A stretch of DNA of 5,434 nt from an uncultured Eubacterium sp. Its GTDB lineage: Bacteria; Bacillota_A; Clostridia; Lachnospirales; Lachnospiraceae. Below, one piece after another: positions 1 through 5,434 of the stretch (its first letter is position 1; every line of letters starts with the position of its first letter). A program made the position numbers and the translations under genes. The stretch is from the NCBI GenBank assembly GCA_948560485.1, contig CAOXUF010000171.1, positions 1 to 5,434 of the forward strand, written 5' to 3'. A model generated the notes under the pieces. The model saw only the letters and a program-made list of their open reading frames with translations, was not told where the DNA came from and did not search any database.

Positions 1-1
1 T

Positions 2-427
2 TGGATATTAATCGATAAACATAAAGAAAGAAAAATAATTCAGTTGAGAAAACGTGTGGAAGTACTTACGGATCACTTTCAACTTTTAAATCATTGGTTG
101 GAAATAAAAAATGAAGGAAAATCGGTAACATCTTATTTTAAAGAAAGAGGATATCACCATATTGCAATTTATGGAATGGCTGAGTTGGCAAACCGGCTAT
201 CTGAAGAACTTTCTGGAAGCGATATTTGTATCGACTATGGTATAGACAGGGATATTTGCTGTTCCAGTGCAAGGATTGATAAGGTATATTTTCCAGAAGA
301 TAATCTGCCAGAAACGGATGTAATTATTGTTACACCCTATTCTTCATTTGAAACAATAAAACAAGTACTAGAAGCAAAAGTAGATTGTCCAATTATCTCA
401 TTAGAAGAAGTTATATGGAGTATATAG
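2..427 (+). CDS. 3' end of a probable glycosyltransferase: C-terminal Rossmann-like tail (partial, 5' end outside window)
   Basis: The frame is open from the left edge to the TAG at 425-427 (141 codons visible), so this is the C-terminal part of a longer protein. A TTG at 44 could be mistaken for a start, but the frame continues upstream of it without a stop and I see no convincing ribosome binding site before it. Codons 86-424 align with the tail of the glycosyltransferase at 1538-2878: the first 31 positions are ungapped with about half identical, and overall identity by eye is about 40% with one gap. Shared landmarks are WLE, YFK, IAIYGM and a final SLE-(E/D)-VI-x-SI. The IAIYGM strand-loop resembles the start of a Rossmann nucleotide-binding fold, but a glycine present in gene 3 (YGMSYLG) is alanine here (YGMAELA). 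No catalytic domain is visible. By analogy with gene 3, the missing part is probably a family 2 glycosyltransferase; this is inference. Only one base separates it from the next gene. Confidence 0.8.
   Translation, partial: WILIDKHKERKIIQLRKRVEVLTDHFQLLNHWLEIKNEGKSVTSYFKERGYHHIAIYGMAELANRLSEELSGSDICIDYGIDRDICCSSARIDKVYFPEDNLPETDVIIVTPYSSFETIKQVLEAKVDCPIISLEEVIWSI
86..424 (+). repeat. Diverged paralogous tail domain, copy 1
   Basis: Codons 86-424 encode a 113-residue domain that pairs with 2540-2875 (112 residues) along its full length with a single gap. About 44 of 112 aligned residues are identical when counted by eye. The nucleotide sequences have diverged, so this is an old duplication or domain swap, not a recent repeat. 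Confidence 0.75.
416..420 (+). promoter_or_regulatory. Ribosome binding site of the WbsX-like gene
   Basis: TGGAG lies inside the last codons of the preceding gene, 8 bases before the ATG at 429. It supports that start and places translation initiation within the upstream coding sequence, which favours coupled translation. Confidence 0.65.
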
Positions 428-428
428 A

Positions 429-1541
429 ATGAAACTAATTACCTTTTATTTGCCGCAATTTCATGAAATTCCAGAAAATAATAATGCATGGGGTGAAGGA
501 TTTACCGAATGGGTCAATGTAAAAAAGGCGCGGCCGCTGTTTTGGGGACATCATCAGCCAAGAAGACCATTGGATGATAATTATTATAATCTATTGGATG
601 ATGGTGCAATGGAGTGGCAGACAGATTTAGCAAAACGTGCCGGAATTTATGGATTTTGTTTTTATCATTACTGGTTTGCTGGAAGAATGGTATTGGAGAA
701 GCCAGTTCAGATGCTGCTGGATAATAAAAAAATAAATTTACATTATTGCTTTTCCTGGGCAAATGAACCCTGGACGAAGACCTGGCACGGTGCTGGCGGA
801 GAGAAGGAAATATTAATTCCGCAAAGTTATGGGAAAGAAGAAGAATGGAGGGCACATTATAATTATTTCCGTCCATTCTTTTTGGATAGGCGCTATATAA
901 AAGAGAAAAACTGTCCGATGCTATTGATATATCGTCTGCGAAATATTTCTCATTTTAATGATATGATCCGATATTGGAATGTATGTGCGAAAGAAGATGG
1001 TTTTTCGGGAATATTTATTGTGTCCATGGATACATGGCGTGACCACGCAGATAAAAGTTGCTGGGTAAATGCTTCTGTGGACTTTGAGCCAGGTAAGTCG
1101 AGAGGGGAAGCCATGCATTCTTTAAGTTTCTTGAAACCTAAAAAAACAGAAAGCTTGCTGTGGAATCGTTTAGCTGTTCCTTCAATTAGTTATCAAGAAA
1201 CAAATAAACAAATGTTAAAATGCCCACATGGAAAAAATCAATTTAGAACGGTTTTTGTTGATTTTGATGATTCGCCCAGGCGAAGAGAAAGAGCAATAAT
1301 AGCTAAAGGCTCTACTCCTAAACGATTTGGAAAATATTTAAAAAAATCTATGGAACTGAGCAGACAAGAAGGTAATGCTTATGTGTTTATCAATGCGTGG
1401 AACGAATGGGGAGAAGGAAATTATTTGGAGCCGGATACCCGACATGGATATGCATATTTAAAACAAGTTAAAAAAGTTTATCAAAAAGATAAATTAAATC
1501 GGAAAAAGCACTCTCTTAGAGGAGATATGAAAAAACGATGA
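429..1541 (+). CDS. WbsX-type glycosyltransferase / GH99-like protein
   Basis: A complete 370-residue protein of the WbsX family (Pfam Glyco_tran_WbsX), related to glycoside hydrolase family 99. Family hallmarks seen in order: YLPQFHEIPEN and WGEGFTEW (residues 7-28), FCFYHYWFAGRMVLEKP (76-92), SWANEPWTKTWHG (109-121), FDDSPRR (279-285), and NAWNEWGEG followed by YLEPD (322-336). E326 and E329 form the E-x-x-E spacing that matches the catalytic glutamate pair of GH99 endo-mannosidases and mannanases, so the active site looks intact. No signal peptide or membrane segment is apparent, so it probably acts in the cytoplasm. Members are common in O-antigen and capsule clusters, where they are annotated as glycosyltransferases; whether they transfer or hydrolyse sugars is poorly established. 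The ATG is supported by TGGAG 8 bases upstream. The last four bases overlap the next gene (ATGA). The C-terminus, from about residue 350, is lysine/arginine-rich. Family assignment is firm; the exact reaction is unknown. Confidence 0.9.
   Translation: MKLITFYLPQFHEIPENNNAWGEGFTEWVNVKKARPLFWGHHQPRRPLDDNYYNLLDDGAMEWQTDLAKRAGIYGFCFYHYWFAGRMVLEKPVQMLLDNKKINLHYCFSWANEPWTKTWHGAGGEKEILIPQSYGKEEEWRAHYNYFRPFFLDRRYIKEKNCPMLLIYRLRNISHFNDMIRYWNVCAKEDGFSGIFIVSMDTWRDHADKSCWVNASVDFEPGKSRGEAMHSLSFLKPKKTESLLWNRLAVPSISYQETNKQMLKCPHGKNQFRTVFVDFDDSPRRRERAIIAKGSTPKRFGKYLKKSMELSRQEGNAYVFINAWNEWGEGNYLEPDTRHGYAYLKQVKKVYQKDKLNRKKHSLRGDMKKR
1518..1524 (+). promoter_or_regulatory. Ribosome binding site of the family 2 glycosyltransferase gene
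   Basis: AGAGGAG is a strong Shine-Dalgarno match inside the 3' end of the WbsX-like gene. It lies 13 bases before the ATG at 1538, longer than usual, and 22 bases before a second in-frame ATG at 1547. The spacing favours 1538, and the ATGA overlap supports re-initiation by ribosomes finishing the upstream gene. An ATG at 1527, closer to the site, is in the WbsX frame and reaches its stop after four codons. Confidence 0.6.
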
Positions 1542-2878
1542 ATGGGATGGAAGAACAGAAATTAATTAGTGTAATTATTCCTGTATACAATACAGCAAAG
1601 TATTTGGATAAATGTATAGTATCAGTAATTAAACAAACATATAAATCTCTTGAAATAATATTAATTGATGATGGATCAAATGACGGGAGTTCTGAGATTT
1701 GTGATAACTATGCAGAGAATTACACCCATATTAAGGCTATTCATACAAAAAACAGGGGTTCTTCTGCGGCAAGAAATATAGGATTGCAATATGTTTCTGG
1801 TGAGTATATTAGCTTTATTGATAGTGATGATTATGTTTCTGAAGATTTTTATGAAAGCATGATGCTCCATATGTTGCCGGATATTGATTTAGTGTCATGC
1901 GGTATGGATACAATGTATCCGGATGGTAAAATAATGAGGCAGTTCACGCCAAATCATATTTTAATAGTTAATGGGGATGAAATTGTAAATGAATTATTAA
2001 AAACTACTTATATTAATTTTAGCATGTGTAACAAGATATTCAGGAGAAAATGTATAGGTGATATTCGATTTCCTATTGGAAAAAACCATGAAGACATACC
2101 TGTAATGTATGAAATAGCAAAAAAATGTTCAAAAGTAGTCTGTATTAATGCGGCAAAATATTTTTATTCGGTAAGATTAGGAAGTAATTCACGGAAACCA
2201 TTTAATAAAGGAAATTTATATCTTGCTATTTCTACAATGAATATATATATGGATGTAAAGAAACACTTTCCACAATATAAAAATAGCGCATTGAACCGGC
2301 ATTTTGAATATGTTTTGTATTTGATTGATCTTATTAATCATAGTAGGACCAATAAATATGAAATGGTGAAAGAAAAATTAGAGAAAGAAATAAGACATTA
2401 TACAATTCAAATATTATGTAATGATGAGATGGATTTGAATTTAAAAGCAAGACTGTTAGAATCAGGATGGAGAAGTAAAGTAAGTATTATTAGACAGTGG
2501 AATGAAAACGCAGATAAGTATTTAATGAGCACAAAACTGTTTAATCAATGGCTTGAAAAGAAACAAAATGGAAGGCGTATAGAAGAATATTTCAAAAAAA
2601 ATCATTTTTATGAAATTGCTATTTATGGGATGAGTTATTTGGGACAAAGGTTAAATGACGAATTGAAAAATAGCAGTGTTACAGTAAAATATGTGATTGA
2701 TAAAAATGCAAAGGATACTGCTGCTGATGTTAGGATAATTACTCCACAAGATATCATGGAACCTGTAGATGTAATTGTTGTCAGTGCAACTTATTATTTT
2801 GACGAAATCAAAAAGCTGTTAAATGGCAAAATAGAGTGTAAAATTGTTTCCTTGGAAGATGTTATTTCTTCTATATGA
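1538..2878 (+). CDS. Family 2 glycosyltransferase with C-terminal Rossmann-like domain
   Basis: A complete 446-residue protein. Residues 8 to about 230 form a GT-A fold, family 2 glycosyltransferase: the first strand and loop SVIIPVYN (11-18), DDGS for nucleotide binding (44-47), NRGSSAARNIG (72-82), the metal-binding DSDD (95-98), and an ED pair (185-186) in the position of the usual catalytic-base region. It should transfer a sugar from a nucleotide-sugar to a growing oligosaccharide at the cytoplasmic side; donor and acceptor cannot be read from the sequence. Residues about 235-330 look helical and basic. From about residue 335 to the end is a second domain with IAIYGMSYLG (360-369), like the first strand and glycine loop of a Rossmann fold, and a later strand VDVIVVSA. 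This tail is the one shared with the gene ending at 427. No membrane segment is evident. The ATG at 1538 overlaps the upstream stop; 1547 is an alternative start. The gene looks AT-richer than its neighbours. Confidence 0.92.
   Translation: MNGMEEQKLISVIIPVYNTAKYLDKCIVSVIKQTYKSLEIILIDDGSNDGSSEICDNYAENYTHIKAIHTKNRGSSAARNIGLQYVSGEYISFIDSDDYVSEDFYESMMLHMLPDIDLVSCGMDTMYPDGKIMRQFTPNHILIVNGDEIVNELLKTTYINFSMCNKIFRRKCIGDIRFPIGKNHEDIPVMYEIAKKCSKVVCINAAKYFYSVRLGSNSRKPFNKGNLYLAISTMNIYMDVKKHFPQYKNSALNRHFEYVLYLIDLINHSRTNKYEMVKEKLEKEIRHYTIQILCNDEMDLNLKARLLESGWRSKVSIIRQWNENADKYLMSTKLFNQWLEKKQNGRRIEEYFKKNHFYEIAIYGMSYLGQRLNDELKNSSVTVKYVIDKNAKDTAADVRIITPQDIMEPVDVIVVSATYYFDEIKKLLNGKIECKIVSLEDVISSI
2540..2875 (+). 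repeat. Diverged paralogous tail domain, copy 2
   Basis: The partner of 86-424, forming the last 112 residues of the family 2 glycosyltransferase. Both copies end exactly at the stop codon with SLE-(E/D)-VI-x-SI, so the module is a discrete C-terminal unit. This copy keeps the second glycine of the loop (YGMSYLG), which copy 1 has lost. Confidence 0.75.
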
Positions 2879-2891
2879 GAAAAAAATAACA

Positions 2892-4073
2892 ATGAATAAT
2901 AATATCAAAGAATATGCGAAAAACTATAAAATAGTAATTGTTTATGGCCTGGGAATATATGGACGCAGATGTTATTTTGATGTGGTTGATTTGCGGAAAA
3001 GAAATGTGAGAATATTCCTTGCTGTTACACAAGTAAATACCAATCAAAAGTTTCATGAAGAAGAAGTTTATAATTTAAATTCCCTGATTCAGTATAAAAA
3101 AGAAGCTCTTGTTATTATTTCTGTCGGTGATAAATATCGAAATGAAATGGAAGCTTATGCGAGAAACTTGGGCTTTTTAAATATCTATTCACCAATAATT
3201 AAATTGAATGATATTGATTATATAAAAACAAATCCCGATATTCATATGAAACGTGAGATAATGGATTGGTATGAGGTATATACTGGAAAGAGCATGGATT
3301 TGGATCATCCAAGAACCTTTAATGAAAAAATCCAGTGGCTTAAATTATATGACAGCACACCAATAAAAGGGGAACTTTCGGATAAATATCTGGTAAGAGA
3401 TTATGTGAGAAATGTAATAGGAGAGCAGTATCTTGTGCCTTTATATGGTGTATGGGATTCCTTCGAGGAAATTAATTTTTCACAATTACCGGAAAGTTTT
3501 GCTTTAAAGTGTACACATGGAAGCGGGACAAATGCTATTATTTGTTCTAAGGAAGAAATGGATTATTCTGCTTTAAAGGAAAGATTCCGTAACTGGATGG
3601 AAATAAATTATGCTTACGCTTGTGGATTTGAAATGCACTACCAATATATTACTCCTCGAATTATCGCAGAGAAGTATTTGAAGACCAGTAATGGAAGTGA
3701 TCTTCGTGATTATAAAGTACATGTTTTTCATGGACAGGTGAAATTAATTCAAGTTGATATTGATCGAATACATTATCATCGAAGGAATCTGTACACGAGG
3801 GAATGGGAGTATGTACCATGTGCTATTTTGTATCCGACAGCCCCGGAAGTCTGGATTGAACAGCCGGAATGCCTGGATGAATTAATTAGTATATCAGAAT
3901 TACTTGCTAAGGGTTTTATTTATGTAAGGGTTGATTTTTATATTTTAAATGGTCATATTTATTTTGGTGAAATGACATTTACTCATGGAAGCGGTGTTGA
4001 AGCATTTACTCCGGAAACATTTAATATGGAAATGGGGAGCTGGATACAATTACCTGTTAAAGAAGGGAAGTAA
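2892..4073 (+). CDS. TupA-like ATP-grasp protein with N-terminal Rossmann-like domain
   Basis: I place the start at ATG 2892, giving 393 residues. A TTG at 2844 in the same frame would add 16 residues by reading inside the upstream gene and is less likely. Residues 1 to about 105 form a Rossmann-like domain: VIVYGLGIYG holds a G-x-G-x-x-G loop (G19, G21, G24), and VIISVG is a later strand. From about residue 125 the protein matches the TupA-like ATP-grasp family (Pfam ATPgrasp_TupA): RTFNEKIQWLKLYD (141-154), DKYLVRDYV (164-172), FALKCTHGSG (203-212), DLRDYKVHVFHG, and GEMTFTHGSG (359-368). D348 and E360 are plausible metal-ATP ligands by position. ATP-grasp enzymes join a carboxylate to an amine through an acyl-phosphate; TupA is linked to teichuronopeptide synthesis in an alkaliphilic Bacillus. 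Attachment of an amino acid or similar group to the polysaccharide is therefore likely but not proven. No signal peptide. The ribosome binding site is weak (GAGA, 2877-2880), which suggests coupling to the gene above. Confidence 0.88.
   Translation: MNNNIKEYAKNYKIVIVYGLGIYGRRCYFDVVDLRKRNVRIFLAVTQVNTNQKFHEEEVYNLNSLIQYKKEALVIISVGDKYRNEMEAYARNLGFLNIYSPIIKLNDIDYIKTNPDIHMKREIMDWYEVYTGKSMDLDHPRTFNEKIQWLKLYDSTPIKGELSDKYLVRDYVRNVIGEQYLVPLYGVWDSFEEINFSQLPESFALKCTHGSGTNAIICSKEEMDYSALKERFRNWMEINYAYACGFEMHYQYITPRIIAEKYLKTSNGSDLRDYKVHVFHGQVKLIQVDIDRIHYHRRNLYTREWEYVPCAILYPTAPEVWIEQPECLDELISISELLAKGFIYVRVDFYILNGHIYFGEMTFTHGSGVEAFTPETFNMEMGSWIQLPVKEGK
4063..4068 (+). promoter_or_regulatory. Ribosome binding site of the DUF362 gene
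   Basis: AAGGGA lies within the last codons of the ATP-grasp gene, 8 bases before the ATG at 4077. It supports that start, which falls three bases after the upstream TAA. Confidence 0.65.
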
Positions 4074-4076
4074 AAC

Positions 4077-5434
4077 ATGAATAAGATATGTATAGTGAGA
4101 AAGGAGCAAGCTTGTTATCCAGGGAAAGAAATGGAATTTCGCCCACATACAGCTTATCCAGAGTATTTGTTCCCGGCAGATTTGTCTGGTGAAAAAAATG
4201 ACGTTTATGAGATGGTTCGGGATGGCCTGTTCATGTTGGGGCTGGATGAAGAAAATTACGGAAAAAAAGAATGGAATCCCTTGGGAAGCTATGTACACCC
4301 GGGAGATACAGTATTGATTAAACCTAATTTGGTATTACATTTTAATTCTTGCGGTGGTGGGACAGACTGTTTGTATACTAATCCATCTTTAGTTGCTGCT
4401 ATGATTGATTATGTACTGATTGCTTTAAAAGGAAAAGGTAAAATTACGGTGGGAGATGCTCCTTTACAAGAATGTGTGTTTGATACATTAGTAGAGGATA
4501 GCGGTTATCAATTGCTAGTAGATTACTATTGTAAGAAAAATATTGATATATCTTTGGTGGACTACCGAAATGTAAAGACAGAAGAAAGAAATGGCTTGTA
4601 TTATTTGCAGACGGATAAAGGAAATGGGGGAATTGTTGTCCGGTTGGATGATGACAGTGCATTTTCAAGTATTTCAAGGGAACAATTAAAAAAACTTAGG
4701 ATTACAAACTATGATCCAAGGATTCTCCAGAGGCATCATTATGGCAATGTGCATGAATATAAAGTTGCTGAAGAAGTACTCAATGCAGATGTAATTATTA
4801 ATATGCCTAAGCCCAAGACACACCGTAAAGCGGGTGTGACAATTGCTTTGAAAAATTTAGTTGGGATTAATGCAAATAAAGAATTTCTTCCTCATCATAT
4901 GGTTGGAAGTTTTGAGGAAGGAGGGGATGCATACTTGAAAAAGAATCAATATCTTGAAATGGCCAATAATGTGCTGGATATTAAAAATATATTGGTAAAT
5001 GAAGGTGAAATGGAGTTGGCAGCACTGGCAGATAAACTTTATGAAAAGCTTAAGAAAAAGAAAGCTGATGAAAAGTATTGGGAAGGAAGTTGGTACGGAA
5101 ATGATACAATATGGAGAACGATTTATGATTTGAACAGTATTTTATTCTATGCAGATAAGCGTGGAAAAATACAGCAAGAACAGCAACGAAGGATGTTTAT
5201 CGTTGGGGATATGGTTGTATCAGGAGAGAAAGAAGGGCCATTAGAACCTACACCTGTCTATCCGCATTTGATTGCTATGGGAGATGATCCTGTTCTGTTT
5301 GATATGACAATTTGTTCTTTGATGGGATTTAATTATCGTGATATTCCATCGATTAATATGCCTGGCATGGATGAAAAAAAATATAGACTGACTTGTGGTG
5401 GAATGCCTCGACTTCTTTCAAATAATGAATATTG
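4077..5434 (+). CDS. DUF362 domain-containing protein (partial, 3' end outside window)
   Basis: The frame opens at ATG 4077 and stays open to the right edge: 452 complete codons plus two bases, with no stop. Matches to the DUF362 family in order: VLIKPNLV (79-86), GDAP (126-129), NMPKPKTHRKAGVTIALKN followed by LVG (242-263), IVGDMVVSGEKEGP (375-388), and DDPVLFD with LMGF shortly after (403-418). Residues about 270-370 are a charged helical region ending with GNDTIWRT and DLNSILFYA, which I recall from other large DUF362 proteins. Cysteines are present (for example C92 and C98 around a GGG turn), but no clustered C-x-x-C-x-x-C ferredoxin motif is visible; some family members carry one, and it could lie beyond the window. 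No signal peptide is evident. The biochemical role of this family is unsettled; placement after a TupA-like ATP-grasp gene ties it to surface polysaccharide synthesis or modification. The start is supported by AAGGGA and a three-base gap to the upstream stop. Confidence 0.88.
   Translation, partial: MNKICIVRKEQACYPGKEMEFRPHTAYPEYLFPADLSGEKNDVYEMVRDGLFMLGLDEENYGKKEWNPLGSYVHPGDTVLIKPNLVLHFNSCGGGTDCLYTNPSLVAAMIDYVLIALKGKGKITVGDAPLQECVFDTLVEDSGYQLLVDYYCKKNIDISLVDYRNVKTEERNGLYYLQTDKGNGGIVVRLDDDSAFSSISREQLKKLRITNYDPRILQRHHYGNVHEYKVAEEVLNADVIINMPKPKTHRKAGVTIALKNLVGINANKEFLPHHMVGSFEEGGDAYLKKNQYLEMANNVLDIKNILVNEGEMELAALADKLYEKLKKKKADEKYWEGSWYGNDTIWRTIYDLNSILFYADKRGKIQQEQQRRMFIVGDMVVSGEKEGPLEPTPVYPHLIAMGDDPVLFDMTICSLMGFNYRDIPSINMPGMDEKKYRLTCGGMPRLLSNNEY

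Noticed and set aside
44..46. TTG at 44 as start of a small stand-alone protein
   Set aside because: The frame continues upstream to the window edge without a stop, and the sequence before 44 has no clear ribosome binding site.
530..537. GCGGCCGC, a GC-only palindrome in AT-rich DNA
   Set aside because: It lies within codons for K-A-R-P-L in the conserved N-terminal part of the WbsX-like protein; coding constraint explains it and nothing suggests a cloning scar or regulatory site.
514..876. Antisense open frame opposite the WbsX-like gene (others at 921-1118, 1676-1870, 2871-3056, 4050-4298 and 4444-4677)
   Set aside because: All lie opposite or mostly opposite strongly conserved sense genes, have no recognisable protein features, and are explained by low stop-codon density in the complementary frame.
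2844..2891. TTG at 2844 as start of the ATP-grasp gene
   Set aside because: It would read 16 extra residues mostly out of the upstream gene's 3' end, with no ribosome binding site at good spacing; ATG 2892 begins just before the first predicted strand of the Rossmann-like domain.
2879..2891. Possible promoter or terminator in the largest intergenic gap
   Set aside because: Thirteen A-rich bases contain no inverted repeat and no -10/-35 pair; there is too little room for either.
5373..5381. Run of A residues in the DUF362 gene as a frameshift site
   Set aside because: The reading frame continues normally through it into matching sequence, with no alternative-frame extension or downstream structure seen. 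A-runs are common throughout this AT-rich window.

Overview
The window reads as an internal slice of a cell-surface polysaccharide (capsule or exopolysaccharide) biosynthesis operon from a low-GC Gram-positive bacterium. A gut Clostridia/Lachnospiraceae-type organism is my best guess, based on AT-rich codon use, AGGAG-type ribosome binding sites, and the pairing of TupA-like ATP-grasp and DUF362 proteins with family 2 glycosyltransferases. The genus cannot be determined from the sequence.

Layout: five genes, all on the + strand, with almost no space between them. (1) 2-427 is the 3' end of a gene entering from the left edge; its tail matches the C-terminal tail of gene 3, so it is probably the end of another glycosyltransferase. 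(2) 429-1541 is a WbsX-type, GH99-like protein. (3) 1538-2878 is a family 2 glycosyltransferase with an extra C-terminal Rossmann-like domain. (4) 2892-4073 is a TupA-like ATP-grasp protein with a Rossmann-like domain at its N-terminus. (5) 4077-5434 is a DUF362 protein that runs off the right edge. The junctions are a 1-base gap, a 4-base overlap, a 13-base gap and a 3-base gap. No room exists for an internal promoter or terminator outside coding sequence, so the genes are very likely co-transcribed. No stretch over 300 bases lacks a gene. I see no RNA gene, mobile element or CRISPR array.

How the genes may work together (inference): the glycosyltransferases and the WbsX-like enzyme would build or trim an oligosaccharide repeat unit in the cytoplasm. 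The ATP-grasp enzyme would attach an amino acid or other amine/carboxylate group to it. The DUF362 protein has an unknown, possibly redox or metal-linked, role. The most notable feature is a Rossmann-like module that occurs in three of the five genes: twice as a closely related C-terminal tail on glycosyltransferase-type proteins, and once, more distantly, at the N-terminus of the ATP-grasp protein. Each gene family is known; the arrangement and the shared module are what deserve attention.
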